64,000 nucleotides of DNA from Celerinatantimonas diazotrophica (GCF_004339545.1 NZ_SMGD01000011.1:124001-188000), one strand, 5' to 3'; shown: positions 16,336 through 26,157, counted from the stretch's first letter. Translations and numbers: made by a program. Notes: generated by a model from the sequence alone, not told the origin.

Positions 16336-17355
16336 TTGACGAAAAACTTAAAGACTCTCGAATTTAATTTAGAACCAGCCGACAGCAAACGCCTGGCCAG
16401 CTTATTTGGCCCGTTTGACGACAATTTGCGCCAAATAGAGCGCCGATTGGGCCTTGAAATCACCTATCACAATGAACATATCACGCTTGTGGGGCAACCG
16501 ACTCACGCCGAAGCGGGCCAATCCATTTTAAAACAGTTATATGTTGATACACAGCCGATGAAGGGACACGGCGTACCAGATCTAGAACCAGAGCAAGTTC
16601 ATCTGGCAATTAAAGAAAGTGGTGTGTTAGAGCAGGCTCAGGAAACTCGTTACCACGAAAAACAGACCACGATTACAACCAAACGCGGTGTTATTAAGCC
16701 ACGAACCCCCAATCAGGCTGACTACATTGGCCGCATCTTAAATCATGATGTCACCTTTGGCATTGGCCCAGCTGGGACCGGCAAAACTTATCTGGCGGTA
16801 GCCTGCGCAGTTGATGCCCTAGAACGCCAAGAAGTTCGCCGCATTCTATTAACTCGCCCAGCGGTCGAAGCCGGCGAAAAACTGGGATTTCTTCCCGGCG
16901 ATTTAAGTCAGAAAGTCGACCCTTATCTACGCCCACTTTATGATGCCTTATTTGAAATGCTGGGTTTTGAACGCGTTGAAAAGTTAATTGAACGCTCGGT
17001 CATTGAGATCGCACCGCTCGCTTATATGCGTGGACGCACCCTCAATGATGCCTTCATCATCCTTGATGAAAGCCAGAACACCACGACTGAGCAGATGAAA
17101 ATGTTCTTAACTCGCATTGGCTTTAACTCCAAAGCAGTCATTACTGGTGATATCACCCAGATAGACCTGCCAAGGCACCAAAGTTCTGGGCTACGTCATG
17201 CCATTCGAGTATTACGTGATGTAGATTCATTAAGTTTCCATTTCTTTAAATCAGCTGATGTCGTGCGCCACCCTGTGGTTGCGGAAATAGTCGAAGCCTA
17301 TGAAGCCTTCGATCAATCCCAACGACGTGACAATCAGCAACAAGATGACCGTTAA
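16336..17355 (+). CDS. ybeZ: PhoH-like ATPase YbeZ
   Basis: This 339-residue PhoH-family NTPase is thought to work with the RNase/maturation factor YbeY in rRNA processing. Walker A is GPAGTGKTYLA, Walker B is FIILDESQN, and RILLTRPAVEAGEKLGFLPG is the family signature. No ATG fits: the frame appears to start at TTG 16336 (TTG ACG AAA), about 26 bp after an AGGAG. Other YbeZ proteins begin at a similar distance before LEPAD, so this start is plausible but uncertain. The stop codon directly abuts the ybeY ATG. Confidence 0.93.
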   Translation: MTKNLKTLEFNLEPADSKRLASLFGPFDDNLRQIERRLGLEITYHNEHITLVGQPTHAEAGQSILKQLYVDTQPMKGHGVPDLEPEQVHLAIKESGVLEQAQETRYHEKQTTITTKRGVIKPRTPNQADYIGRILNHDVTFGIGPAGTGKTYLAVACAVDALERQEVRRILLTRPAVEAGEKLGFLPGDLSQKVDPYLRPLYDALFEMLGFERVEKLIERSVIEIAPLAYMRGRTLNDAFIILDESQNTTTEQMKMFLTRIGFNSKAVITGDITQIDLPRHQSSGLRHAIRVLRDVDSLSFHFFKSADVVRHPVVAEIVEAYEAFDQSQRRDNQQQDDR

Positions 17356-17829
17356 ATGAACGCAATTGTAGACAGGCAAATTGCCTGCGAAGAAAACGGG
17401 TATATTCCCGCAGAAGAAGAACTTACTCTTTGGGCTAGTGAAGCTTTAAAAGCATGCAAGGTCGAAGGAGAACTGACAGTTCGTATTGTTGAACCGAATG
17501 AAAGTCAAAGCCTAAATTTTCAGTTCCGGGGCAAAGATAAACCTACCAATGTATTGTCGTTTCCGTTTACCGCTCCTGCTGGAATTACAACTGACCTGTT
17601 AGGGGACCTAGTGGTCTGTAAGGTCATTGTCGAGTCCGAAGCAGACGAACAGTTAAAACCATTATCACATCATTGGGCACATATGGTTGTACACGGTTGT
17701 TTGCATCTGCTAGGTTATGATCATATAGAAGATGATGAAGCACAACAGATGGAATCGTTAGAAGTCGATATTTTAGCCACTCTTGGAATTGCAAATCCCT
17801 ATGAAGATTTGCTTGATAAGGAATTATAG
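17356..17829 (+). CDS. ybeY: Endoribonuclease / 16S rRNA maturation factor YbeY
   Basis: This 157-residue metalloprotein is required for correct 16S rRNA 3'-end maturation and late 70S quality control. The zinc site HGCLHLLGYDH gives H113, H117 and H123, and RGKDKPTNVLSFPF is the other family signature. Its ATG follows the ybeZ TAA with no gap, implying translational coupling between the two partner proteins. Confidence 0.96.
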   Translation: MNAIVDRQIACEENGYIPAEEELTLWASEALKACKVEGELTVRIVEPNESQSLNFQFRGKDKPTNVLSFPFTAPAGITTDLLGDLVVCKVIVESEADEQLKPLSHHWAHMVVHGCLHLLGYDHIEDDEAQQMESLEVDILATLGIANPYEDLLDKEL

Positions 17830-17835
17830 TCACTG

Positions 17836-18714
17836 ATGAGCGACGAAAATTCTCATTCTGGAAGCGGTTCTGCCAAATCTTGGCTTGATAAAGTTGGCCA
17901 GTGGCTACAAGGCGAACCGCAAAATAAACAACAGTTAGTGGACGTCATTCAGGATGCCAACGAGCGTGATTTAATCGATCAAAGCACGACTGAAATGATT
18001 GAAGGAGTTTTAGAAGTTGCCAGCCTTCGGGTTCGGGACATTATGATCCCTCGTTCACAGATGATCACTATCGATATTACCAATACGGTTGAACAATTTT
18101 TACCGATTATAATTCATGCTGGCCACTCTCGTTTTCCGGTCATAAATGAAGATAAAGACCACATCGAAGGAATTTTGCTAGCCAAAGATCTGCTACTTTA
18201 TGGCTTTGACCAGCACGACCACAAACTAGAACTATCTAAAATTCTACGCCCAGCCGTAGTTGTCCCTGAGAGTAAACGCTTAGATAAATTACTCAAAGAG
18301 TTTCGCTCAGAGCGTTACCATATGGCGATTGTGGTTGATGAGTTTGGAGGGGTCTCCGGTCTTGTTACCATTGAAGATATTCTTGAAGTAATTGTCGGTG
18401 ATATCGAAGATGAGTTTGTTAAAGCCCAAGAGATGCGAAAGAACACCCGGCGAATTAACAGCAGTACATTTGCTGTCAATGCCCTGACTAGCATTGAAGA
18501 TTTTAATGAGGCTTTTAACGCGCAGTTAGCGGATGAAGAGGTTGACACAATCGGTGGGCTCGTCACGCACGCCTTTGGCCACCTCCCCGCCCGAGGCGAA
18601 AAAATAACGATCGATGGCTATTTATTTAAAGTAAGTAGCGCTGATCGCCGCCGCGTGATTCAGATTCAGGTCACGATTCCTGAACTAGTCAAACATTCAT
18701 CGGTTGATAGTTAA
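17836..18714 (+). CDS. ybeX: CBS-domain protein CorC/YbeX
   Basis: This 292-residue cytosolic protein has paired CBS domains (VRDIMIPRSQMITID and AIVVDEFGGVSGLVTIEDIL) and a C-terminal CorC/HlyC transporter-associated domain. It has been linked to magnesium/cobalt efflux and, through its neighbours, to ribosome metabolism. It lies 6 bp after ybeY. The acidic segment EVIVGDIEDEF between the domains is conserved. Confidence 0.94.
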   Translation: MSDENSHSGSGSAKSWLDKVGQWLQGEPQNKQQLVDVIQDANERDLIDQSTTEMIEGVLEVASLRVRDIMIPRSQMITIDITNTVEQFLPIIIHAGHSRFPVINEDKDHIEGILLAKDLLLYGFDQHDHKLELSKILRPAVVVPESKRLDKLLKEFRSERYHMAIVVDEFGGVSGLVTIEDILEVIVGDIEDEFVKAQEMRKNTRRINSSTFAVNALTSIEDFNEAFNAQLADEEVDTIGGLVTHAFGHLPARGEKITIDGYLFKVSSADRRRVIQIQVTIPELVKHSSVDS

Positions 18715-18733
18715 AGACTCAAATCGATAGACC

Positions 18734-18775
18734 AAGCCTAACGCATGGCATCGCCCGTTGCTTTAGGCTTTTTCA
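18734..18775 (+). terminator. Terminator after ybeX
   Basis: AAGCCTAA (18734-18741) pairs with TTAGGCTT (18763-18770), followed by TTT. The 21-nt loop has further pairing potential (GGCATCGCCC). It separates ybeX from lnt, which therefore probably has its own promoter. Confidence 0.6.
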
Positions 18776-18865
18776 TCTCATAACTTTTCGCAATTATTGG
18801 CATTTACCTGCCTTTCTCGGTTAGACTCATCTGCACTTTATCTTATCTAAAGAGGAACAGTTGTC

Positions 18866-20422
18866 GTGCTGAAAACTTTACCGGCCTGCCTTATTGCATT
18901 AATTGCCGGGGCAATTGCTTCATTTTCTTTTGCACCTTATCAGTTGTGGCCAATCATATTTGTCTCTTTTGCCGGGCTCATATACTGCCTTGAGCACTCG
19001 CAAGCACCTTTTCGGATTGGTTTATTCTTCGGCTTAGGCCTTTTTTGTACTGGCTTGCGCTGGGTCCATGTCAGTATGTATCTATTTGGTGGCATTCCGC
19101 TGACGGTTAGTTACTTGTTAGTTTTTGTGCTGGCATTGTATCTAGCGCTGTTCCCGGCACTGGCTTGTTATTTAGCCTGTAAATGGCCTTACCCTCGCTC
19201 CGCTGCTTTTCGCTATTTGGCTTTTCCTGCCGCATGGATGGTTGGAGAGTGGTTAAGAGCTCGTCTACTCACTGGTTTTCCATGGTTGATGCCCGGATAT
19301 AGTCAGGTGAGTACACCTCTGGCAAACTTTGCCAGTATTGTGGGCGTTTATGGTGTGAGTGTTATCGTTTTATGGGTTGCAGCTGCGCTCTATAGCGCTT
19401 TGTGTTCATTTACAAAATCCACTAGTAGGCGTCAAGGACTCATCGCCCTTAGCATCATTGTTGTTGCTTTTGCCTTGGGCACCGTACTGAAAAATGTGAC
19501 ATTGACTCACGCGGAAAAACCGCTCTCCGTAACGCTGGTACAGGGGAATGAATCAATTGCGACAAAATGGGCGGCGCCCAATCGCATCCCGACTCTAAAT
19601 CGTTACTGGAAAATGACACGGGATAGCAAAGCAGATATCGTGGTCTGGCCAGAATCGGCACTACCATTTACCGAATACGAGGCTAAAGATTACCTTAAAA
19701 CAATGGATCACATATTGACCCAGCGACATCAAACCCTCATCACCGGTATTATCCATCAGAATCAACAAACGCAACAATATTACAATGCGCTGGTTGTACT
19801 GGGCCAAAAAACAGCAGATGTCGCCAAGAGTCAGCCATACCAATACAACGGTCCAGACCGTTATTACAAACGCCATTTATTACCAATTGGCGAATTTGTC
19901 CCATTTGCCTCTATATTGCGACCTCTGGCAAAGCTTTTTGATCTGCCGATGTCCAATTTTTCGCGGGGCAAACCAGACCAACCACCGATAGAGGTCAAAG
20001 GTCACCATTGGCTGTCCGCTATCTGTTACGAAATTGCCTTTGGCACCGAGCTAAATGCCATGATGAAGCCAGATATTGATACGATTTTAACCATCAGTAA
20101 TGATACTTGGTTTGGTCACTCCATTGGTCCAGCGCAACACTTGCAGATAGCACAGATGCGAGCCATTGAGTTTCAACGCCCGGTCGTACGGGCGACTAAT
20201 ACAGGAATAACCGCATTAATTAATCGCCATGGAGAAATTAGTGCAGAATTGCCGATGTTTAAAACATTAGCTCTCAATGGCACCATTATCCCAGCGACAG
20301 GCCAAAGTATCTATCAACGTATTGGTCTGTGGCCGATTTACATTTTATTTATCATCGCGCTTATAGGCTATTGGATGGCGGCTAAACGTGTGAAAAATTC
20401 ACCACAAAACAGGTTGGATTAG
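18866..20422 (+). CDS. lnt: Apolipoprotein N-acyltransferase
   Basis: This 518-residue inner-membrane enzyme adds the third acyl chain to lipoproteins. Several N-terminal membrane helices are followed by a periplasmic nitrilase-like domain. The catalytic triad is visible as the Glu in WPESALP, K335 in YYKRHLLP and C387 in SAICYEI, in line with the E. coli enzyme. GTG at 18866 is the start, with AGAGGA about 10 bp upstream. Its position after ybeX is conserved across gammaproteobacteria. Confidence 0.95.
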   Translation: MLKTLPACLIALIAGAIASFSFAPYQLWPIIFVSFAGLIYCLEHSQAPFRIGLFFGLGLFCTGLRWVHVSMYLFGGIPLTVSYLLVFVLALYLALFPALACYLACKWPYPRSAAFRYLAFPAAWMVGEWLRARLLTGFPWLMPGYSQVSTPLANFASIVGVYGVSVIVLWVAAALYSALCSFTKSTSRRQGLIALSIIVVAFALGTVLKNVTLTHAEKPLSVTLVQGNESIATKWAAPNRIPTLNRYWKMTRDSKADIVVWPESALPFTEYEAKDYLKTMDHILTQRHQTLITGIIHQNQQTQQYYNALVVLGQKTADVAKSQPYQYNGPDRYYKRHLLPIGEFVPFASILRPLAKLFDLPMSNFSRGKPDQPPIEVKGHHWLSAICYEIAFGTELNAMMKPDIDTILTISNDTWFGHSIGPAQHLQIAQMRAIEFQRPVVRATNTGITALINRHGEISAELPMFKTLALNGTIIPATGQSIYQRIGLWPIYILFIIALIGYWMAAKRVKNSPQNRLD

Positions 20423-20572
20423 CCTCACTACTGATGCAAATTACAGCAAAAGAAGCAGATTATCGTACCAGTAGAACCTGTAGCTATTGTTGTCTGGGCA
20501 AGGAGCCAGTATCCTATAGGGCTTATGACCAGATTCATTTTGAACAATCTAAATTTCCGGAAATGAACACCC

Positions 20573-23155
20573 ATGCAAGAGCAATATAACCCGCACGACA
20601 TTGAACCCCAGGTCCAAAAAAATTGGGAACAAGAACAGACATTTAAAGTCACCGAACAACCCGGTAAAGAAAAATTTTATTGCCTGTGTATGTTTCCTTA
20701 CCCAAGTGGTCGATTACACATGGGGCATGTGCGTAACTATACACTGGGTGATGTCATTTCTCGCTATCAACGGATGCAGGGCAAAAATGTTCTGCAACCG
20801 ATGGGTTGGGATGCCTTTGGCTTGCCTGCCGAAAATGCTGCAATTAAGCACAAAACGGCACCGGCAAAATGGACCTACGAAAATATCGATTACATGAAAA
20901 AACAGCTCAAACAGCTGGGTTTTGGTTACGACTGGGATCGTGAGATTGCGACCTGTCGACCAGAGTATTATCGATGGGAACAATGGTTCTTCACCAAGCT
21001 TTATGAAAAAGGGCTGGTTTATAAAAAGATGGCCACGGTTAACTGGGATCCAGTTGATCAGACGGTTTTGGCTAACGAACAGGTCGTAGATGGTCGAGGT
21101 TGGCGTTCAGGAGCGCTCGTCGAGCAAAAAGAGATCCCACAATGGTTTGTCAAAATTACCGCCTATGCTGAAGAGTTACTGAACGATTTAGACCAAATGG
21201 ATGAATGGCCTGAACAGGTCAAAACCATGCAACGTAACTGGATTGGACGCTCCGAAGGGGTTGAAATCAAATTTACTGTTGCTGGCGAACAAGACTCTTT
21301 TGAAGTCTACACCACTCGCCCAGATACAATTTTTGGTGTCTCCTATGTCGGTGTTGCCGCAGGCCATCCACTGGCCGTAAAAGCAGCCGCAACTAACCCA
21401 AAACTGGCTGAATTTATCGAGCATTGTAAAAACACCAAGGTTGCCGAAGCAGATATGGCAACGATGGAAAAGCTAGGGATGGATACTGGCCTGAAAGCAA
21501 TTCATCCGCTCACAGGCGAGGAAGTGCCAATCTGGGTCGCAAATTTTGTATTGATGGATTATGGTTCAGGTGCTGTTATGGCCGTGCCAGCTCATGACGA
21601 ACGCGATTTTGAATTTGCCAACAAATATAATCTGCCATTAAAAGCAGTGATCCTTGATGAGCAAGGTCAAGCCCCCGATTTGTCGGAACAGGCCTATACC
21701 GAGAAAGGAACACTATTTAATTCAGGTCAATTTGACGGTTTAGACTTTCAAGCAGGCTTTGATGCCATTGCTCAAGAGTTAAAATCTCAGGGCAAGGGTG
21801 AGAAAAAAGTAAACTATCGACTACGTGATTGGGGCGTTTCGCGGCAACGTTACTGGGGATCTCCCATTCCTATGCTAAATTTGGAAAATGGCGATGTCGT
21901 TCCAGTTCCTGAAGACCAACTGCCCGTCATTTTACCTGAAGATGTGGAAATGGACGGTGTTAAATCGCCAATCAAAGCAGATCCAAGCTGGGCAGAAACG
22001 ACTTATAAAGGCGAAAAAGCTTTTCACGAAACCGATACCTTCGATACATTTATGGAATCGAGCTGGTATTATGCAAAATTCTGCTCAACCAGTGACGAAG
22101 TGATGCTCGATCCGAAAGCCGCAAACTATTGGTTACCAGTGGACCAATATATTGGTGGAATTGAACACGCAATTTTACATCTGCTTTATGCTCGTTTCTT
22201 TCATAAATTACTGCGTGATACAGGTCTAGTGGAATCTGATGAGCCGTTTAAACGGCTGCTGACACAGGGCATGGTATTAGCCGACGCATTCTATTTTGAA
22301 GACGAAAAAAACGGACAGAATTGGATTTCACCATTAGATGTTCAGGTTGAGCGCGATGACAAAGGGCGTATCACCAAAGCAACCCATGCGCAGACCGGTC
22401 AATCACTTGAATATGCGGGCATGAGTAAAATGTCCAAATCGAAAAATAATGGTATTGACCCACAATTGATGGTCGAAAAGTATGGCGCAGATACCGTTCG
22501 CCTGTTTATGATGTTTGCCGCTCCTGCAGAGCAAACGCTGGAATGGCAAGACTCAGCTGTCGATGGTGCACACCGTTTCTTACGTCGTATTTGGCGTCAG
22601 TGCTATGAATTAACCAGCGCCGGCAGCAATGAAGCTTATGATGTAACAGCATTAAGCCAAGACCAGCAAGAGCTGCGCCGTGAACTCCATAAAACCATTG
22701 CAAAAGTCAGTGATGATATTGGTCGCCGTCAAACTTTTAATACAGCAATTGCTGCTATTATGGAGTTGATGAACCGAATTACTAAACAAGATTACAGCAA
22801 TGCTACAACTCGAGCGATTGGATATGAAGCAATGCAGGCAGTCATTTTAATGTTGAGCCCCATTACGCCTCATATTTGTCATGTATTATGGCAAGAGCTC
22901 GGCCACAGTGATTCAATTGAAACCGCGCCTTGGCCTGTTGCTGACAAAGAGGCGATGGTTGAACAAACCAAGCTGGTTATTGTTCAGGTCAACGGGAAAC
23001 TGCGGGCGAAGCTGACCGTCGCGGCAGATGCAGACAAAGACACCGTCCAGAAACTAGCCATGGAAGACGAAAACGCGGCTCGCTTTATCGAGGGAAAAAC
23101 GATTCGCAAAGTCATCTACGTTCCAGGTAAGCTTCTGAATATCGTAGCCAATTAA
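20573..23155 (+). CDS. leuS: Leucyl-tRNA synthetase
   Basis: This 860-residue class I synthetase matches the E. coli length exactly. It has the HIGH-type motif in [13 protein letters not shown], the CP1 editing domain ([15 protein letters not shown] and the editing Asp in [11 protein letters not shown]), and KMSKSKNNG. The C-terminal domain ends in [14 protein letters not shown]. It follows lnt after 150 bp and leads into lptE, holA and nadD. Confidence 0.98.
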   Translation: MQEQYNPHDIEPQVQKNWEQEQTFKVTEQPGKEKFYCLCMFPYPSGRLHMGHVRNYTLGDVISRYQRMQGKNVLQPMGWDAFGLPAENAAIKHKTAPAKWTYENIDYMKKQLKQLGFGYDWDREIATCRPEYYRWEQWFFTKLYEKGLVYKKMATVNWDPVDQTVLANEQVVDGRGWRSGALVEQKEIPQWFVKITAYAEELLNDLDQMDEWPEQVKTMQRNWIGRSEGVEIKFTVAGEQDSFEVYTTRPDTIFGVSYVGVAAGHPLAVKAAATNPKLAEFIEHCKNTKVAEADMATMEKLGMDTGLKAIHPLTGEEVPIWVANFVLMDYGSGAVMAVPAHDERDFEFANKYNLPLKAVILDEQGQAPDLSEQAYTEKGTLFNSGQFDGLDFQAGFDAIAQELKSQGKGEKKVNYRLRDWGVSRQRYWGSPIPMLNLENGDVVPVPEDQLPVILPEDVEMDGVKSPIKADPSWAETTYKGEKAFHETDTFDTFMESSWYYAKFCSTSDEVMLDPKAANYWLPVDQYIGGIEHAILHLLYARFFHKLLRDTGLVESDEPFKRLLTQGMVLADAFYFEDEKNGQNWISPLDVQVERDDKGRITKATHAQTGQSLEYAGMSKMSKSKNNGIDPQLMVEKYGADTVRLFMMFAAPAEQTLEWQDSAVDGAHRFLRRIWRQCYELTSAGSNEAYDVTALSQDQQELRRELHKTIAKVSDDIGRRQTFNTAIAAIMELMNRITKQDYSNATTRAIGYEAMQAVILMLSPITPHICHVLWQELGHSDSIETAPWPVADKEAMVEQTKLVIVQVNGKLRAKLTVAADADKDTVQKLAMEDENAARFIEGKTIRKVIYVPGKLLNIVAN

Positions 23156-23170
23156 GCGAGATATAGCTCA

Positions 23171-23707
23171 ATGAGTAACGTTAATCAGTGCCCTTCTGGG
23201 GCACTTGTAAGTCATCTGGCAAAACGGATTAGCCAATTAGGGATATTGGCGTTAAGTATTATATTGTTATCGGCCTGTGGGTTTCATCTGCGTGATAACT
23301 ATTTGATTAATACTAAATTTCATAAACTTTATTTGGCCAGCCCAGATCCATACAGTGCCTTAACACTTGCTTTAAAAGAAAAGCTTAAAAGTAATAATGT
23401 GCAACTGGTGAATAACCCAAGTGCTAATGTCCCTATTTTTAGTCTGGGCTCACCTAAGCGTTCAAGCCGAGTTGTATCGGTTTATTCAGATGGTAGTGAT
23501 GCTGAAAGTGAACTCAGTTATGAAGTCAGTGGTACTGTAACGATGCCAAATAATCAGCAATACCCTATTCAAGTTCAACTGCATCGCGACTTTACCAAAG
23601 ACTCTGAACAAGCTTTAGCGAAAATGCGCGAACAGGATTTGATCAGCGAGGAAATGACTAATATGGCTGCAGAGCAGATCATTCGCCAGTTGGCCGCTAT
23701 TCATTAG
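23171..23707 (+). CDS. lptE: LPS-assembly lipoprotein LptE
   Basis: This 178-residue outer-membrane lipoprotein plugs the LptD barrel that inserts lipopolysaccharide. The N-terminus contains a hydrophobic helix ending in the lipobox LLSAC, then GFHLRDNY, the hallmark of the family. The basic N-terminal tail before the helix is rather long, so the true start might be a few codons later. It sits 15 bp after leuS and 5 bp before holA, as in E. coli. Confidence 0.94.
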   Translation: MSNVNQCPSGALVSHLAKRISQLGILALSIILLSACGFHLRDNYLINTKFHKLYLASPDPYSALTLALKEKLKSNNVQLVNNPSANVPIFSLGSPKRSSRVVSVYSDGSDAESELSYEVSGTVTMPNNQQYPIQVQLHRDFTKDSEQALAKMREQDLISEEMTNMAAEQIIRQLAAIH

Positions 23708-23712
23708 TTGAT

Positions 23713-24720
23713 ATGAAAGTCTATCCGGAACAATTAGCCGGACAACTCAAACAAGTTGTTCCGGCTTATTTAGTTTGTGGTGACGATAGTTTGTTATCAC
23801 AAGAAGCAGCGCAAACGATCCGTCAACACGTACTCGCAGCTGGAAATGTCGAACGGTTATCGTTTCTTTATGACAGCGATTTTCAATGGGAACATATTTT
23901 TAGTCAGGTTCAAGAACTTTCGTTGTTTAGCCCACTTAAACTATTAGAAATCCATTTTGAAAAGAGCTTAGACAAAACAGCCCAACAGCAGTTAAATGAA
24001 TTAAGCAACATCCTTCATCAGGATATCTGTCTATTACTGATGACCCCTGCACTTAAGAAAAATCAGCTCCAACAAAACTGGGCTCGTTGGGTAGATCAAT
24101 ACGGTTTAATTGTTCAAACTAATACCCCCCAAGGCCAACAGCTTAAACGTTGGATTAAGAACCGTTTAGATGGCTATCAACTTTGCCCCTGTAACGAACT
24201 TAGCGAATTATTATTCAGTTACTACGAAGGTAATCTGCTGGCTCTCAATCAGGTGATTGAGCAACTTCATTTGGTTTATCCGGATGGTCAGACTAGTGTT
24301 GAGCAGGTTGAACAGACGCTCATTAACTCAGGTCAATTTACCCAATATCAACTAGTCGATACTTTGCTGATGGGAGATATTAACCGTGCTGAACAAATTG
24401 CTCGACAAATCAATCAGCAAGGTGATGAACTCACTTTATTTAATTGGTTGCTCGATAAAGACCTGCAGGCGATTGAAAAAATCAAGCAAGGCCATCCAGC
24501 TGCCCTCATTTTCAAACACTATAAAATTTGGAATAAACGCCAGCCTCTGCTTTTAAAAGCAGCGCAAAACTTGAATATCAGTCAAATTCAATCTGCGCGA
24601 TGGCAGCTTGCCACGCTTGATAAAGCCATTAAAGACGTCCATCACAGCGATAGTTGGAATCAATTTGTAGCATTGTTACTTATTTTTCTATCTCCCACTT
24701 GGAGCCCTCGTAGTGCCTAA
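23713..24720 (+). CDS. holA: DNA polymerase III subunit delta
   Basis: This 335-residue clamp-loader subunit opens the beta sliding clamp. It starts MKVYPEQLAGQLKQVVPAYL, followed by VCGDDSLLSQEA, the degenerate Walker region typical of delta, and has the beta-binding LSLFSPLKL. Length is near the E. coli value (343). It overlaps nadD by 8 bp. Confidence 0.95.
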   Translation: MKVYPEQLAGQLKQVVPAYLVCGDDSLLSQEAAQTIRQHVLAAGNVERLSFLYDSDFQWEHIFSQVQELSLFSPLKLLEIHFEKSLDKTAQQQLNELSNILHQDICLLLMTPALKKNQLQQNWARWVDQYGLIVQTNTPQGQQLKRWIKNRLDGYQLCPCNELSELLFSYYEGNLLALNQVIEQLHLVYPDGQTSVEQVEQTLINSGQFTQYQLVDTLLMGDINRAEQIARQINQQGDELTLFNWLLDKDLQAIEKIKQGHPAALIFKHYKIWNKRQPLLLKAAQNLNISQIQSARWQLATLDKAIKDVHHSDSWNQFVALLLIFLSPTWSPRSA

Positions 24721-25351
24721 TTCTCGCTTATATTTGGGAGGATCATTTGACCCCATCCATCACGGCCATTTAAATAGCTTAGAACAACTTCGTACGCGAT
24801 TGCAGTTAGATACAGCTTTCTTAATGCCAGCTTGGCGTTCCCCTCTTAAAGATGAAACCAACACTTTGGACAAACATCGCTTGGAAATGCTAGAACTGGC
24901 CATTCAGGAGTATCCAAACCTGCAAATAGAACGCTATGAAATCGAACGCCCTAGCCCTTCATATACCAGCCAGACTCTCGCTGCTTTTCGAGCACGCTAC
25001 CCACAGGACTCAATTATCTTTGCGATGGGAATGGATTCTTTTCAAGCGCTGGATAAATGGGCAAACTGGCAGCAGCTAACCACTCACGCCCATTTAGCTG
25101 TATTTGCTCGGCCCGGCTATAAACTGATGCTCAATCAATCTGTCGCTCATTTTTATCATGCTCATCAGGCAGATAATAAAGAGCAACTAACCAAGCTGCC
25201 TTGTGGCAAAATATGGCTGACCGAATTAGAACCTTTTGATATGGCTTCTTCATCTATTCGCGAGCAGTTACAGTGCGATCCAAACAATGCCAAGAAAACC
25301 TTACCCTCTAGCGTTTTTGACTATATCCAACAGCACCATCTTTATTTGTAA
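24713..25351 (+). CDS. nadD: Nicotinate-nucleotide adenylyltransferase
   Basis: This 212-residue enzyme makes deamido-NAD from nicotinate mononucleotide and ATP. The nucleotidyltransferase motif GGSFDPIHHGHL is at the N-terminus, and the C-terminal SSSIRE motif (DMASSSIREQL) binds ATP phosphates. The start is GTG 24713, inside the end of holA. In E. coli the next gene is cobC; here that position is taken by repeat elements instead. Confidence 0.95.
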   Translation: MPNSRLYLGGSFDPIHHGHLNSLEQLRTRLQLDTAFLMPAWRSPLKDETNTLDKHRLEMLELAIQEYPNLQIERYEIERPSPSYTSQTLAAFRARYPQDSIIFAMGMDSFQALDKWANWQQLTTHAHLAVFARPGYKLMLNQSVAHFYHAHQADNKEQLTKLPCGKIWLTELEPFDMASSSIREQLQCDPNNAKKTLPSSVFDYIQQHHLYL

Positions 25352-25355
25352 CTGA

Positions 25356-25422
25356 CTAGGAACTGTTGAGCTTTGCGGTTGAGATTTGTTCAAAGCATAC
25401 TGAAAAGCGCAACAGCGCCTAG
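25356..25422 (+). repeat. 67 bp deletion derivative of the MITE-like element
   Basis: The stretch begins CTAGGAACTGTTGAGCTTTG and ends CAACAGCGCCTAG, so 11 of 13 end bases are inverted-complementary and match the ends of the full elements. Its first half aligns with the left end of the family. It shares its last CTAG (25419-25422) with the full copy that follows. Confidence 0.65.
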
Positions 25423-25687
25423 GGACTGTTGACCTTTGGTGGTTGAATTTTGTTCAAATTAAACGCATTTTGAACGCGGCGCCCCCTGCGTCGCTTAATG
25501 AGTTAAGCAAGCAGGGGGCAACAAAGTTCAGGATGCGTTTAAATGAACCCCAAGGGCAGTATCTGAGAGGAATTTATCCAGCGTTAAACGTTCTTTGTGG
25601 AGAATAACTACACGGCACAACGTTTGCCTTGCCTAAATTCCTCTCAGATTTCTGCAAAACTAATCACGAAAGGTCAACAGTCCCTAG
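25419..25687 (+). repeat. MITE-like inverted-repeat element, copy 2
   Basis: This 269 bp element has 23 bp ends (CTAGGGACTGTTGACCTT at the left) that are inverted-complementary with one mismatch. It differs from the copy at 42638 by about five substitutions and one 3 bp indel, so the two are recent relatives. Inside are two long hairpins: one pairs GTTCAAATTAAACGC with GCGTTTAAATGAAC, the other pairs ATCTGAGAGGAATTTA with its exact complement. It lies between nadD and rsfS and encodes no protein. Confidence 0.88.
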
Positions 25688-25750
25688 ATAATCACCATTA
25701 AAAACAGAACTCATTTAGAACTAATTCAGTAAATATCTGTCATTGAATAC

Positions 25751-25783
25751 GGGTTAACGATTAAAGTTAACCCGTGATATACT
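25751..25783 (+). promoter_or_regulatory. rsfS promoter with embedded palindrome
   Basis: The perfect dyad GGGTTAAC-N7-GTTAACCC (25751-25773) lies just before TATACT (25778-25783). TTAACG at 25754-25759, 18 bp from that box, is a candidate -35. A palindrome covering the -35 and spacer suggests an operator, but no regulator is identified. Confidence 0.5.
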
Positions 25784-25815
25784 AAAACGGTCATATTAAC
25801 CATGGAGTTTATTAG

Positions 25816-26157
25816 GTGCAGACAACAGCACTCGTCAAATTTGTCGTCGATAAAATTGAAGATATGAAAGGCCGCGATGTCGCAGTCTTAGATGTTCAAC
25901 AGCAATCTTCTATCACCGATCATATGGTGATTTGTAGTGGTAATTCAAAACGTCATGTCCAATCGATTGCCCATAATATTTTATCGCAGGCCAAACAAGC
26001 AGATGTACACATTATTGGCAGCGAAGGAACCGATGCAGGCGAATGGGTTCTGGTTGATTTAGGTGACGTTGTCGTGCATGTTATGCAAGATGATACCCGT
26101 GACTTTTATCAATTAGAAAAATTATGGAAACCACAAGCTGAGTCACAGGTCGGATGA
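25816..26157 (+). CDS. rsfS: Ribosomal silencing factor RsfS
   Basis: This 113-residue protein binds ribosomal protein L14 and blocks subunit joining during starvation. Family phrases are [19 protein letters not shown] and [19 protein letters not shown]. The start is GTG 25816, after GGAGTTTATTAG. It overlaps rlmH by 4 bp (ATGA), as in many gammaproteobacteria. Confidence 0.95.
   Translation: MQTTALVKFVVDKIEDMKGRDVAVLDVQQQSSITDHMVICSGNSKRHVQSIAHNILSQAKQADVHIIGSEGTDAGEWVLVDLGDVVVHVMQDDTRDFYQLEKLWKPQAESQVG

Noticed and set aside
20434-20589. A 51-codon plus-strand frame with a CSYCC motif, overlapping the leuS start by 17 bp
   Set aside because: There is no Shine-Dalgarno sequence before its ATG, no recognisable family, and only one Leu codon, so it does not look like a leucine leader peptide. 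It could be revisited if conserved in relatives.
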